Source of the DNA: an uncultured Gardnerella sp.
GTDB lineage: Bacteria > Actinomycetota > Actinomycetes > Actinomycetales > Bifidobacteriaceae
DNA: 64,000 nucleotides
Direction of reading: 5' to 3'
Assembly: GCA_947088155.1 (NCBI GenBank)
Contig: CAMUFL010000008.1
Location: forward strand, 1 to 64,000
Shown here piece by piece: positions 7,249 through 16,869 of the stretch; position 1 is the stretch's first letter, and every line of letters begins with the position of its first letter. Both the position numbers and the translations under genes were made by a program. The notes under the pieces were generated by a model. It saw only the letters and a list, made by a program, of their open reading frames with translations. It did not search any database and was not told the origin of the DNA.

Positions 7249-8856
7249 TTAGTGATCGGAACGATTAAAACCATTCTTCATACGCATGCTGGTAATGTAC
7301 AGAACAGTGTCGAGCAAAGAATCAGTTTCTTTCTTCAACTTTGCTGCCATATCGTCATTCGCTTCAGCCAAAGCCTCACGCACTTTTTCGTCACGAAGAG
7401 CAGCAATAATTTCTTCCGAATCTCGCACTACGTCACCCAAGTAACCATCTTCGTCGCATTCGCGCTCCGGCTCGTATTCGCTCAAAGAAACGCCAAGAAG
7501 ATCTGCCACTGTAGCATCCGTAGCCTTTACCATTGCGTGTCCAAGAGATCCAACAGTTTCTTGGTAGCGTTCGATTGCGTTTGCAGTGTCGTTAAACGCA
7601 GCATCTGCAAGAGCTGCAATAATACGATTTTCCCAGTAGAAGTTTTCGCTTGTGACGCGAGTAGTAGTATCTTCCAAATATTTTGGAGTGCGATTTACGT
7701 TCGGGTAGAACGGCACCAAAGAGTTGAAAGGATTAGATCCGTAAGTAATCCACTGAATTGTGCGGAAAGCTTCCGGCATATAAGGGCGGATTTGCATTAC
7801 TGCAAGCTCGCTTTGACGATTAATGCCGATTGGGCGCAACATGTGACGAGTATGCTCGTCGCCAAGCTTGCCATAAGGATCATATTCAGTTCCCTGATAA
7901 TGCGAGCTTAAAACGTACTTAACATCCTCAATCGTAACTTTGCGTTCTGGCTGACGAGCCCACGGAATGTCGTTGCTGTCCGGACGGTGATCAGCATCTT
8001 TACCATCCCACACTTCGTCGTACGGATTCAAGAAGCGCTCCATGAACCATGCGCGCGGAGTGTTGTAAACGTGGTCGGCGTCCGAATGGGAGCCGAAGGC
8101 GTCGCGAGGATTGAACGGGGAAGCATTTTCTACCGACAAATCCAAGTGATTTTCTTTAATAAACTCAAGCAAATCAGCAGAGCACATATGCTCTTCTTGA
8201 TCGCCAAAAGCGTCGTCTAAATCAAACTCGTCAATTCCAAGCTGATTTGGCATAACAACATAAGCTTCGTCCGGCACGCGCTTAGCAATCCAATGATGAC
8301 CACCAACGGTTTCAAGCCACCAAATCTCGTTCACATCCGAAAAAGCAACGCCATTCATCTCGTAAGTGCCATACTTTTCAAGCAACGCACCCAAACGCTC
8401 AACGCCTTCGCGAGCGCTACGAATATAAGGCAAAACGATTGTCAAAAAGTCTTCCTCGCCAATTCCGCCTGGAACTTCCGGCTTGTAATCAGCGTCGCCT
8501 TCCTTACCGTGTGCTTTTTGAAGCTCTACCATTGGATCTGCGCCGAGAACGCGCTCGTTGGAAGTAAGAGTTTCGGTTGCGCTCATTGCCACGTTTGCTT
8601 CGTTTACGCCAGCTTCTCCCCAGATTCCTTCGCGCAAATCCGCATTCGGCACGCTTGTGTATTGCATTGGGTTGTCCGGCAATTCAACTGTTACGTGGCT
8701 AAGAACAGACTTGTAAACGCGAGGCTGTTCTTCTGGCTTTACTACCACCAAACGCTTTGGATTAAATTCGCCATTTGCGGAATCTTCGTTACGCGCAATA
8801 AGCGTTGATCCGTCGTAGCTTGCGCCGCGGCCGACGAGAATTGTTGTGCATGCCAT
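7249..8856 (-). CDS. C69-family dipeptidase
   Basis: An N-terminal-nucleophile hydrolase of peptidase family C69, cleaving dipeptides in the cytosol. With the start at 8856 (GGGGGA five bases upstream) the protein opens MACTTILVG, and the Cys at position 3 is the expected catalytic nucleophile after removal of Met and Ala or autoprocessing. The family block DGSTLIARNEDS follows directly, and WWLETVGGHHW and VMPNQLG are in place. About 535 residues, a normal length for the bifidobacterial members. Single gene with its own terminator. Confidence 0.93.
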   Translation of the reverse strand: MACTTILVGRGASYDGSTLIARNEDSANGEFNPKRLVVVKPEEQPRVYKSVLSHVTVELPDNPMQYTSVPNADLREGIWGEAGVNEANVAMSATETLTSNERVLGADPMVELQKAHGKEGDADYKPEVPGGIGEEDFLTIVLPYIRSAREGVERLGALLEKYGTYEMNGVAFSDVNEIWWLETVGGHHWIAKRVPDEAYVVMPNQLGIDEFDLDDAFGDQEEHMCSADLLEFIKENHLDLSVENASPFNPRDAFGSHSDADHVYNTPRAWFMERFLNPYDEVWDGKDADHRPDSNDIPWARQPERKVTIEDVKYVLSSHYQGTEYDPYGKLGDEHTRHMLRPIGINRQSELAVMQIRPYMPEAFRTIQWITYGSNPFNSLVPFYPNVNRTPKYLEDTTTRVTSENFYWENRIIAALADAAFNDTANAIERYQETVGSLGHAMVKATDATVADLLGVSLSEYEPERECDEDGYLGDVVRDSEEIIAALRDEKVREALAEANDDMAAKLKKETDSLLDTVLYITSMRMKNGFNRSDH

Positions 8857-8931
8857 AAGCATCCCCCATTTGTGAGTTTTAATATTTTACTAATTTTTAT
8901 TCCTGATTGATTCTATCGCTAGTTGCTTAAA

Positions 8932-9483
8932 TTAAGCGCGACCGGTTAAGAATATTCCGCCTGCGTCTACGCCGGAAGTGCATTTGCGTACTTCACGCAA
9001 CAATTCATTCATATAGAATCCTTGCTGAAGATTTGGAAGCGGATCTTGCGTTCCGAACACTTCAAACATGTATTCGTGATCTTTATCCGGAGGCTGCGGT
9101 CCGTTATAACGCATAGTAACTGCCGGGTCTTCGCAACCAACAAATCTACTTGCTTGCGAATTGCGTCCTTGCACTGCTTCTGGAATCATCGAAGGCATTT
9201 GACGCGAAAAATCTGCCGGAATTTGCAAAGCGTGAGAATCGTTAAAATCAAACATTAACGCTTCTACAGGAACGTTCGCAGCTGTCCAATGAATCCACTC
9301 AAAACCGCATACTGGTATTGCGTCATCGTCAACAAGTCGCCAATGCAAGTAGTGCACAAAAGATGGCATATTATCAACGTAAAAAGGGAATGAAACTACT
9401 GGAACTCCGTTAATTTTATTCTGCGACGGTGCAGCTTTAGAATAATCGTCCGGAATAATCGTGAAATCTGTTGAAATATTCAT
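8932..9483 (-). CDS. YbhB/YbcL-family PEBP-like protein
   Basis: 183 residues of phosphatidylethanolamine-binding-protein fold (Raf-kinase-inhibitor-like in bacteria). Visible signatures are CGFEWIHWTAANVP near residue 59, YNGPQPPDKDHEYMFEVFG towards the C-terminus and a short tail. No signal peptide. Function in bacteria is unknown for most members, so only the fold is called. The ribosome-binding site is weak. It sits just upstream of the dipeptidase gene on the same strand, with a 75-base gap. Confidence 0.85.
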   Translation of the reverse strand: MNISTDFTIIPDDYSKAAPSQNKINGVPVVSFPFYVDNMPSFVHYLHWRLVDDDAIPVCGFEWIHWTAANVPVEALMFDFNDSHALQIPADFSRQMPSMIPEAVQGRNSQASRFVGCEDPAVTMRYNGPQPPDKDHEYMFEVFGTQDPLPNLQQGFYMNELLREVRKCTSGVDAGGIFLTGRA

Positions 9484-9584
9484 AATTTAAGTATCTACCA
9501 TTACAGAGCACTAATCAACAGGCACTTTTATTAATTCAACTCAAAAAAACTATGAGCTTACATGAGTTAAACAACATATTAAAA

Positions 9585-9613
9585 GAGCCTGGAATCATGA
9601 TGATTCCAGGCTC
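9585..9613 (-). terminator. Terminator of the ula PTS operon
   Basis: Perfect 14-base arms GAGCCTGGAATCAT/ATGATTCCAGGCTC with a one-base centre, followed on the minus strand by TTTTAATATG. It lies about 75 bases after the EIIC stop. Confidence 0.85.
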
Positions 9614-9688
9614 AGCAATGCGCACAACGACTGCAAAAGTTGAGCGCACGTCATATGACGGAAACTGTTTTATGTATTTTACTCTATT

Positions 9689-11221
9689 TTACTTTTCAGC
9701 AGCCCCCTCGCGAGCGGCAGCAGCCTTAGCAGCCATAGCAGCCTTCTTAGCAGCGCGCTCCTGTTCCTTAACACCTTCAATGAACTCAGCATGCTTCACT
9801 GCAGGAAGCCAGCCGGTGTTCACAACCTTAACCTGCCATACCCAAGCCAAAGCGAAGAGAATAACAGCAAAGATAATCAAGCTCACAGCACCAACGCCTG
9901 CACCAAGGTGAGCGAAGTTACCAACAACGGTACCAACCCAACCAAAGTCAGCATCGCCGAAGGTGGAGTTTGCCAAACCGAAGGAACCCATAACTGTGAG
10001 CAATACTGCTGGGAGGAATGTAATAATCAAACCGTTGATAAAGCCACCAATGATAGCACCACGACGACCGCCGGTTGCATTACCGAACACGCCTGCACCG
10101 CCACCATCGAAGAAGTGAGGAACCATGCCAGGCAGAATCAAAGCCAAGCCCCAAGCTGGACCCATCCACACTGCAATAAGACCAAGAGCTACAAGGCCGC
10201 CGACGAAGGAAGCCAAGAAGCCAATGAGGGAAGCATTAGCGCCGTATGGGAACACGATTGGAATATCCAATGCTGGGCGTGCGCCTGGAACAACCTTGTT
10301 AGCAATGCCCTGGAATGCAGGTACCAATTCGCCCAAAATAATACGAACGCCGTAAAGAATCACGCTAACACCAATGCCGAACTGCAAAGCCTGAGCAAAT
10401 GCAGCCATGTAGAATGCGCTGTAATCAGTAGGATTAGATGCAAAAATCTTGAAGAGTTCCTTAGCTGGAAGAACCACAGAAGCCCACACGGCAAACACCA
10501 AGTAAAGCACAACCATCAACAAGGTGGTGGAAACCATGGAATCGCGCAAGAAGCTCAAGCCCTTAGGGAAGTTGATATCCTCAGTAGACTTTGACTTCTT
10601 ACCAACAGCGGCACCAACAGCACCAGAAACGATGTAGCTCAAAGAGTTAAAGTGGCCAATCGAAAGCTTATCCCCACCGGTGATGCGGTTCATAAATGGC
10701 TGAGCGAAAGCTGGCAAAACAACCATAACGGTAGCCATAATAATGGAGCCGACGATAACAATAAGAAGCTGGTTACCTGCGCCGAAGCCCACAGAAAGCA
10801 CCAAAGCAAGCAGCATAGACATGAACACCATGTGGTGGCCAGTCAAGAAGATGTACTTCAGTGGAGTAAAGCGTGCAGCGAGAAGCATAAGAACGAAGCT
10901 AAGCACAATAATGTATGCGGAAGTAGCACCGTACTGTCCTGCAGCTTGAGCGGTAATAACTTCGTTAGTAGGCACAACGCCGTGAGCACCAGTAGACTTC
11001 AAAACCAAGTCACCAAATGGAGCAAGAGCGCCAACCACAACGCCAGCACCAGCACCCAAAATAAGGTAACCCATAGCAGCCTTTAAGCCGCCAGCAATAA
11101 CCTGGCCAGCGCTACGCTTAAGCGCAATAAGGCCGATTGCAGCAATAATACCAATCAAGTAAGCCGGCACATTCAAAATCTGCTGGCTTATGAAATTCAA
11201 AATCTGAACTACAATGTTCAT
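9689..11221 (-). CDS. ulaA: PTS EIIC component, ascorbate (Ula) type
   Basis: Membrane permease of a phosphotransferase system of the ascorbate-galactitol superfamily. About 510 residues with ten or more hydrophobic segments; the family segments VPFPYGANA-like (IVFPYGANASLIGF), FFDGGGAGVFGNATGG and the loop GVVPTNEVI are visible. The C-terminus adds an Ala/Lys-rich tail (about 25 residues) absent from the E. coli protein. The second Met (11221) has better spacing from AAGGA than the first (11227). EIIB and EIIA genes precede it. Substrate L-ascorbate is the family default; it is not shown by the sequence. Confidence 0.9.
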   Translation of the reverse strand: MNIVVQILNFISQQILNVPAYLIGIIAAIGLIALKRSAGQVIAGGLKAAMGYLILGAGAGVVVGALAPFGDLVLKSTGAHGVVPTNEVITAQAAGQYGATSAYIIVLSFVLMLLAARFTPLKYIFLTGHHMVFMSMLLALVLSVGFGAGNQLLIVIVGSIIMATVMVVLPAFAQPFMNRITGGDKLSIGHFNSLSYIVSGAVGAAVGKKSKSTEDINFPKGLSFLRDSMVSTTLLMVVLYLVFAVWASVVLPAKELFKIFASNPTDYSAFYMAAFAQALQFGIGVSVILYGVRIILGELVPAFQGIANKVVPGARPALDIPIVFPYGANASLIGFLASFVGGLVALGLIAVWMGPAWGLALILPGMVPHFFDGGGAGVFGNATGGRRGAIIGGFINGLIITFLPAVLLTVMGSFGLANSTFGDADFGWVGTVVGNFAHLGAGVGAVSLIIFAVILFALAWVWQVKVVNTGWLPAVKHAEFIEGVKEQERAAKKAAMAAKAAAAREGAAEK

Positions 11222-11348
11222 TTTCATTTCCTTCTTTTTTATTTAGAAAAAGCGAATAGCGGACAAAATCATATGCACAATCAAGCAAATGCAGCTGCGC
11301 AAATGCAAGCAATCGGCATAATCAAACGCTTATTTGTTGCGCATAATT

Positions 11349-11618
11349 TTATGCGTAACGTTCGAGTACGCTCTTCACCTCTTCAACATCCATAAAGTTT
11401 TCGATAGTTTCAACAGGAGTGGTAGTGCCCTCAAGCTCAGGAGCGAGCTGTGGAGAAGTGAGCACAAGGTCGTTCATGTTTGCGGTACCTTTTGCACTTC
11501 CAGCGTCGGAAGTAGTAACCGTCACATCAAGACCAAGGTCTGCTGCTGCAGCCTCAACATTGATTTTGAGCAGTACAGACGTGCCAATGCCGTTTCCGCA
11601 TACGCACAGAATGTTCAT
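11349..11618 (-). CDS. ulaB: PTS EIIB component, ascorbate type
   Basis: 89 residues. The P-loop CVCGNGIGTS at residues 5-14 contains the Cys that receives phosphate from EIIA and passes it to the sugar bound to UlaA. Separate from EIIC by about 125 bases and from EIIA by 56 bases, all on the minus strand, so one operon is likely. Confidence 0.93.
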   Translation of the reverse strand: MNILCVCGNGIGTSVLLKINVEAAAADLGLDVTVTTSDAGSAKGTANMNDLVLTSPQLAPELEGTTTPVETIENFMDVEEVKSVLERYA

Positions 11619-11674
11619 AATTACCTCTTTCTTTGAGTTACTTTCTAATTTTACAAAACTTTGCTGTTTTATGC

Positions 11675-12124
11675 CTAATTTTTAAGAATTGTGCGGATTT
11701 CTTCGGCATTTTTCGCTTCCGCAAGTTCTTTAGTTTTTGCAGGATTAGACAATGCCGCAGCAACAGCGGCCATAACGCCAATGTGCTCACTTTCGTCGTG
11801 GCCAGCAAGACCAATAACTAAAGAAACAGGATCATTAGCAGCATTGCCGAATTCAACAGGAGTGCTTAAGCGAACCCAGCTTAAACCGCTTTTTAGCACT
11901 GCTGCCGAAGGACGCGAATGCGCCAAAGCTAAGCCTGGAGCAATAACAATGTACGGACCCATTTTCTCAACTGTTTCAATCATTTGGTCCGTGTATTCGT
12001 CTGTGGTAAATCCTGCTTCTTTCAAAGCATCGCCCGCAAGACGAATTGCACCGCGCCAATCTTCAGCCGCAACATCGAGGCGAACTGCAGCGTCAGGAAG
12101 AAGCTCGTCAATATCTGCGCTCAT
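11675..12124 (-). CDS. ulaC: PTS EIIA component, ascorbate/mannitol-fructose type
   Basis: 149 residues of the EIIA-2 fold. The phosphorylated His lies in LALAHSRPS, about residue 68. It receives phosphate from HPr and hands it to the EIIB encoded next. First gene of the EIIA-EIIB-EIIC unit; ptsI ends 121 bases upstream on the same strand, and the AT-rich gap in between contains no clear terminator, so ptsI read-through is possible. Confidence 0.92.
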   Translation of the reverse strand: MSADIDELLPDAAVRLDVAAEDWRGAIRLAGDALKEAGFTTDEYTDQMIETVEKMGPYIVIAPGLALAHSRPSAAVLKSGLSWVRLSTPVEFGNAANDPVSLVIGLAGHDESEHIGVMAAVAAALSNPAKTKELAEAKNAEEIRTILKN

Positions 12125-12244
12125 ATTTTCCCTTTTCTAATTTTATTTGTTAATATAATTATTTTTTTTAATAGATACTTTTAATAGTTTCTATTAGTTA
12201 TTAGTTAAGTTATTAGTTGTATTTTGCAATTAGCAAATATTTTG

Positions 12245-13903
12245 TTATTCCTGCATAATCGAGTGATAGAACTTTCCAGCTAAAGCCTCACGAGCTTTAT
12301 CCTGCGCTTGAGCAAATGTAGTTTGTGCAAGTTCTGCACGAACATCATCCAAAGCAACTGGTGTCATAGAAAGCGAGTTAATACCAAGACCAGCAAGAAC
12401 AACTGCCAAATCTGGGTCCGCTGCAGCTTCACCACACACGCCAACTGGCATGCCATGCGCATTACCTGCGTCCGCAATCATTTTAATTGCGCGCAAAACC
12501 GCAGGATGCCAAGCAGTTTGATAATTTGAAACAGAACCCAGAGTTCGATCAGCAGCAAGCGTGTATTGCGTCAAATCATTAGTTCCAATCGACACAAAAT
12601 CAGCAACTTGAGCTACTTCCTCAGCAACCAAAGCAATAGAAGGAACTTCAGCCATAACGCCAACCTTCTTAAGACCTTTAGACTTGCCAAGCTTTACAAA
12701 ATACGCCGCCTCGTGCTCATCTGCAACCATTGGAGCCATTACCCACAGGTCTGCATTCGTTGCAGCATCAGCGCGAGCCAAAGCCTCCAACTGGCCATCC
12801 AGAACATCCATATGCTGCCTTAATGTACGCAAACCGCGAAGCCCTAAAGCAGGATTTGGTTCATCCTCAGGCGTTAAGAATGGCAATGGTTTATCCGCAC
12901 CGGCATCAAGCAAACGAATAACAACTTTCTTGCCTTCAAACTGAGATAGAAGTTTTGTGTAGGCTTCCGTTTGCTCTTCTACGCTAGGCGGCTGTTCGTT
13001 GCCAATAAACAGGAATTCCGTGCGGAACAAGCCAACGCCTTCAGCACCATATTTGTGAGCAATTTCAGCATCTGAAGGCTTGCCAACATTAGCCAAAAGT
13101 GGAATAAGATGGCCGTCTTTAGTGCTTCCAGGCATTCCACGCAATTCTCGCGCACGATCTGCACGCTCACGAGACTCACGCACGCGCGCAATCTCTTCTT
13201 CTGAAGGCTCACTCACAACAGTTCCGTGTGCAGCATCTACCACAACCATCTGATGGTTCTTTAACTGAGCTGCATCTCGCGCTCCAACAACGGCAACGAT
13301 TCCGCGAGCGCGCGCAAGAATAGCCGTGTGGCTTGTAGGACCGCCGTCAATCGTCACAATTGCCTGAACCTTGCTCAAATCAAGAGAAGCAGTATCTGCT
13401 GGCGAAAGATCCTTTGCAACAAGCACAAAAGGAGACTCGCTTTCTGGCACGCCAGGAGCCTCAACGCCCATCAAGGACGCAATAACACGCTGTCCAACAT
13501 CATGCAAATCTCCTGCACGCTCAGCCATATAACCACCGAGGTTACGCAACATGTTTTCAAATTGCGCGAAACCTTCCCAAGTGGCGCGTTCAGCAGTTTT
13601 ACCAGCAGAAATTCCAGATTCAATAGCGCTTATTAAAGCAGGATCCGATGCCATTTGCGCAAGGGCTTGCATAATTGGCGCAGCTTTTTTAGTCCCCTCA
13701 TCTGCCGCTTTAAGAGCATCGTTCGCACGCTGGTTTAAGTCTTTATTTACTGCGTCTAAAGCATTTTTTACTGAAGTTTTGGCATCTTCGACTGACACTT
13801 CAGCAGGACGAGCAACATCTTCTGGCTCATGCAAAGCAGGTGCCATACACAATACTTCACCAGATGCCATTGAACGACCGATACCAACACCAGTGATTAC
13901 CAT
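12245..13903 (-). CDS. ptsI: PTS enzyme I (phosphoenolpyruvate-protein phosphotransferase)
   Basis: Transfers phosphate from PEP to HPr. The active-site His is in GGPTSHTAILARARG (about residue 190); the PEP-binding signatures GVGLFRTEFLF and VSIGTNDLTQYTLAADR and the Cys of GVCGEAAADP are all present. 552 residues, a typical length. AAAGGAGGG precedes the start. It is divergent from ptsH, with a 300-base shared control region containing three AAACGTTT-like sites. It is unusual for ptsI and ptsH to be divergent; in many Gram-positives they form one operon. Confidence 0.97.
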   Translation of the reverse strand: MVITGVGIGRSMASGEVLCMAPALHEPEDVARPAEVSVEDAKTSVKNALDAVNKDLNQRANDALKAADEGTKKAAPIMQALAQMASDPALISAIESGISAGKTAERATWEGFAQFENMLRNLGGYMAERAGDLHDVGQRVIASLMGVEAPGVPESESPFVLVAKDLSPADTASLDLSKVQAIVTIDGGPTSHTAILARARGIVAVVGARDAAQLKNHQMVVVDAAHGTVVSEPSEEEIARVRESRERADRARELRGMPGSTKDGHLIPLLANVGKPSDAEIAHKYGAEGVGLFRTEFLFIGNEQPPSVEEQTEAYTKLLSQFEGKKVVIRLLDAGADKPLPFLTPEDEPNPALGLRGLRTLRQHMDVLDGQLEALARADAATNADLWVMAPMVADEHEAAYFVKLGKSKGLKKVGVMAEVPSIALVAEEVAQVADFVSIGTNDLTQYTLAADRTLGSVSNYQTAWHPAVLRAIKMIADAGNAHGMPVGVCGEAAADPDLAVVLAGLGINSLSMTPVALDDVRAELAQTTFAQAQDKAREALAGKFYHSIMQE

Positions 13904-13973
13904 ACTTAAACCCTCCTTTAGGTTTTTAGAAGCTTTACCGCAGCCGCAATGCTGTTAAAGCAATTCTTGCAGG

Positions 13974-14040
13974 TAAACGTTTCTTACTAATGAAACTATA
14001 CACCATTAAAAACGTTGTTACAACAAGTGAAAACGTTTTC
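13974..14040. promoter_or_regulatory. Three LacI-type operator sites and ptsI promoter
   Basis: Palindromes on an ACGT core are centred near 13978, 14013 and 14034 (GTAAACGTTTC, AAAAACGTTGTT and GAAAACGTTTTC); the last two are 21 bases apart, two helical turns. A minus-strand promoter TTGTAA (14018-14023), 17 bases, TATAGT (13995-14000) fits ptsI and encloses the middle site. The LacI regulator encoded at 14560 is the obvious candidate ligand. Confidence 0.65.
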
Positions 14041-14204
14041 TATATTTTTCAGTTAATTGTGTTACACTAAGCAGTACAGATAGCAATCCAAATCTAAGCA
14101 AATCTGGAAAATGCTTTTACAATAAAACAATAAATTAAAAGCGCGAAAGCAAAAAATAAAACAAAAATATTAACTTAATCTAATCTAAATTCAAAGGAGA
14201 AAAA

Positions 14205-14471
14205 ATGGCAATCGCAACTCGAACCGTTACTATAGAAGACCCTGTTGGCATTCACGCACGTCCAGCTTCAGAATTTTCACAGGCCGCAATGGCTTCAAAT
14301 TGCACTGTAACAATTGCTAAAGGCGAAGGCGCTCCAGTAAGCGCAAACAGTATTCTTTCGATTATGGGATTGGGCATTACTAAAGGTGATTCAATCACAA
14401 TTACAGTAGATGGCGAAGATGCCGAAACTGTAGCAAGTAATCTTGTCGACGTAGTCACGAAAGGTGAATAA
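14205..14471 (+). CDS. ptsH: PTS phosphocarrier protein HPr
   Basis: 88 residues. The active His is in GIHARPASEF (about residue 17) and the regulatory-serine region reads SANSILSIMGL. It shuttles phosphate from enzyme I to the EIIA proteins. AAAGGAG lies seven bases before the start. An inverted repeat 35 bases downstream separates it from the LacI gene. Confidence 0.97.
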   Translation: MAIATRTVTIEDPVGIHARPASEFSQAAMASNCTVTIAKGEGAPVSANSILSIMGLGITKGDSITITVDGEDAETVASNLVDVVTKGE

Positions 14472-14505
14472 TATATAAACAATCAGGCAAATAATATTCG
14501 TTCTT

Positions 14506-14541
14506 GCGGTGCTGCGACGCTAATCATCCCTGCAGCACCGC
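14506..14541 (+). terminator. Hairpin between ptsH and lacI
   Basis: GCGGTGCTGC and GCAGCACCGC, perfect 10-base arms around a 16-base loop. No T-run follows, so it may attenuate rather than stop transcription into the regulator gene. Confidence 0.5.
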
Positions 14542-14559
14542 ACCTATATGGGGGCAATT

Positions 14560-15639
14560 ATGACAAATCAAACAAATCAAAACGCCTCCATAACGCATGT
14601 TGCCGCACTCGCGAAAGTTTCAATCGCAACCGTATCACGCGTTCTTTCAGGAAGACGCACCAAAGATGATGACATTGCCAAACGCGTTAGAAAAGCAGCA
14701 GAACAGCTTAATTACTCAGTAAATTACGCAGCAAGCGCATTGAGAAGCGACACTACAAACACTATTGGCGTACTAATAAGCACAGATACGGCAAACGATT
14801 CTTTTAATATAAACATGCTTTCCGCATTGGATGAAGCGGCACATGAAATAGATAAAATACTTCTTGTTGGCACGGGAAAAGACGCAGAATCTCAAGAAGA
14901 ACGCATAGAAGAGCTAATTGATCATAATGTTGATAGCCTTATTGTGGTGCCGTCGAACAATACTGATTTAACAAAAATACTCGAAAACTACGTGAATAAT
15001 CTTCCGATTGTACAAATTGGTGGCGCAGCTACTTCGTTCCACATTAATTGGGTTGGCATGGATCAAGAATCAATGATGGAAGCCGCTTTAATACATCTTT
15101 CACATCACGATGCGCACAATATTGCTTATTTAAGCGGGAATGTTGACTCTACGCAAAGCGCAAACTTATTTGCTAATTTCCAAACTGCTGCGAGCCGTTT
15201 AAGCTTACTTTCTGAGCCTGATTGGACTACTTTTGGTGAGCTGACGTATCAGCGAGGATTTAAGGATACTTTGAAACTTTTCTCTGCTTCCGCTTCTAAA
15301 CAAGCGCGCATGCCAGACGCGATTATTTGCGCAAATGATGCCGTTGCAATGGGCGCGCTCTTAGCTTTGCATGAACTTTCTCTTAGAATTCCGCAAGATG
15401 TGCGCGTAATCGGCTATGGAGATAGCAGGCAAGCGGAAATATCCGAACCAAAGCTTTCTTCAATCAGGCCCCCGTACCAGCAGATTGCACGCGAGGCAAT
15501 TCGATTAGCAACTGCAGAAAAATCCGAGCAACATTGGCTGCCGGCACACATGGAATTTAGGCCGGAAATTATGCGCCGCGAGTCAACGAACGCTCCAAGA
15601 ATAGGAACAAGCGATATGTCACTTCCGTGGAGAATATAG
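14560..15639 (+). CDS. LacI-family transcriptional regulator (PTS locus)
   Basis: About 359 residues. N-terminal HTH (ITHVAALAKVSIATVSRVLS) with the LacI hinge (AAEQLNYSVNYAASALRS), then a periplasmic-binding-protein-like effector domain ending IRPPYQQIAREAIRLA. The start at 14560 is preferred over 14548 because GGGGG lies just before it. It follows ptsH and faces the ptsI/ula genes; its probable targets are the three AAACGTTT sites at 13974-14040. The effector is unknown. Confidence 0.9.
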   Translation: MTNQTNQNASITHVAALAKVSIATVSRVLSGRRTKDDDIAKRVRKAAEQLNYSVNYAASALRSDTTNTIGVLISTDTANDSFNINMLSALDEAAHEIDKILLVGTGKDAESQEERIEELIDHNVDSLIVVPSNNTDLTKILENYVNNLPIVQIGGAATSFHINWVGMDQESMMEAALIHLSHHDAHNIAYLSGNVDSTQSANLFANFQTAASRLSLLSEPDWTTFGELTYQRGFKDTLKLFSASASKQARMPDAIICANDAVAMGALLALHELSLRIPQDVRVIGYGDSRQAEISEPKLSSIRPPYQQIAREAIRLATAEKSEQHWLPAHMEFRPEIMRRESTNAPRIGTSDMSLPWRI

Positions 15640-15671
15640 CAAAAGCTACACGTTATTTTATACGCTATTTT

Positions 15672-16826
15672 CTACAGAAGCGAGCAGAATAGCGCTTCAA
15701 AAACAAGCATTGCGTTACCATTACAAGCCAAACGTTTACGAGCCGTAGCAATATTATCAACGCAATTTAACGCGTGCGAAACCGTAAGATTCTTAGCTAA
15801 CGCCAAAATGTTAGATTTATACTCTTGATTTATAAGTTGCGTAGAATCCTGCGCTTTGTTAAGCACAACTAAAAAGTCACGATACACGCTGTCGATTGCG
15901 TCAAGAGAACGCCCCAAAACGTCACGACTTACGCGCGTAACTTTGCGTTTTACTTCGTCTTTTTTGCCGATTGCGTTGTAAGCTGTGCGCAATTTTGGCG
16001 GAACCCTGTCCGAATCCGCTAAACCGTTAATTCGGCGAAATTCATTCTGCTGAGCCTCAACATTACGCTGAACCTCATCTTCTGCTTGAGCTTTTGCATC
16101 GTCAATAAGCATTGACGCAAGCATAACCGCATCACCAGCATCGTGCATGCGAAGAAGCCCCGCAACCAGCTCATCTCGCCTACTTAAAGCACGCTCATCG
16201 CTTGCGTAAAGAAGCGCAGTTTCCACATTCCCCTGGCAAAGTCTAGCTGCGCGATTTGCCAGCTTACTATCAGAACCTGTTTTTGCAACAATATATTCCG
16301 CTATTGATTGCTCATCTGGAGTAGCTAATTGCACAAGTTGCGTACGCGAGCGAATTGTCGGCAACACGTCTTGAGCGTTCGAAGCACAAAGCAGCCAAAT
16401 TGTGTGCGCGCTCGGCTCTTCAATTTCTTTAAGCAACACGTTCGTACTACGCTCAAGCATTCTGCCAACGTCTTCAATAATAATAATTCGCCACGGAGCA
16501 GTACTCGGCATTTGCTCAGAAATTCCAATAACTTCGCGCACTGCATCAACGCTAAGAGTTACACCTTCTGTTGCAAGAGTGTGAACGTCCGGATGCGAGC
16601 CGGCTAAAACTTCACGAGCTGTTTTACTAAGCTTTTCACCATCATTCTCGCCATGATCCGGGCTTTCCAGGGCTGCTGCAAACGCTCGCGCAACCTGCAC
16701 GCTACCAAAGCCGTCAGCTCCACAAATAAGCCAAGATTGCGCTATTTTACTAGCATCTGCGCAAGCTACTTTCCTTAAGCGCTGAACCACTTGCGCCTGC
16801 CCAACTACGCTGTCCCATACGCTCAT
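15672..16826 (-). CDS. holB: DNA polymerase III subunit delta'
   Basis: Clamp-loader subunit of the replicative polymerase. 384 residues of AAA+ fold: the Walker A position is the degenerate GADGFGSVQVA (no GKT), as expected for delta', and the sensor segment IIIEDVGRMLERSTNVLLKEIEEP and IRSRTQLVQL are visible. The Cys4 zinc module of some delta'/gamma proteins is not obvious between residues 50 and 75. Last gene of the topA-tmk-holB unit (43-base gap to tmk). Convergent with the LacI gene, 32 bases away. Confidence 0.9.
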   Translation of the reverse strand: MSVWDSVVGQAQVVQRLRKVACADASKIAQSWLICGADGFGSVQVARAFAAALESPDHGENDGEKLSKTAREVLAGSHPDVHTLATEGVTLSVDAVREVIGISEQMPSTAPWRIIIIEDVGRMLERSTNVLLKEIEEPSAHTIWLLCASNAQDVLPTIRSRTQLVQLATPDEQSIAEYIVAKTGSDSKLANRAARLCQGNVETALLYASDERALSRRDELVAGLLRMHDAGDAVMLASMLIDDAKAQAEDEVQRNVEAQQNEFRRINGLADSDRVPPKLRTAYNAIGKKDEVKRKVTRVSRDVLGRSLDAIDSVYRDFLVVLNKAQDSTQLINQEYKSNILALAKNLTVSHALNCVDNIATARKRLACNGNAMLVFEALFCSLL

Positions 16827-16869
16827 CGCTTCACCCCCTGAATTCCACTGTTAGCGCATCTTATTCGAA

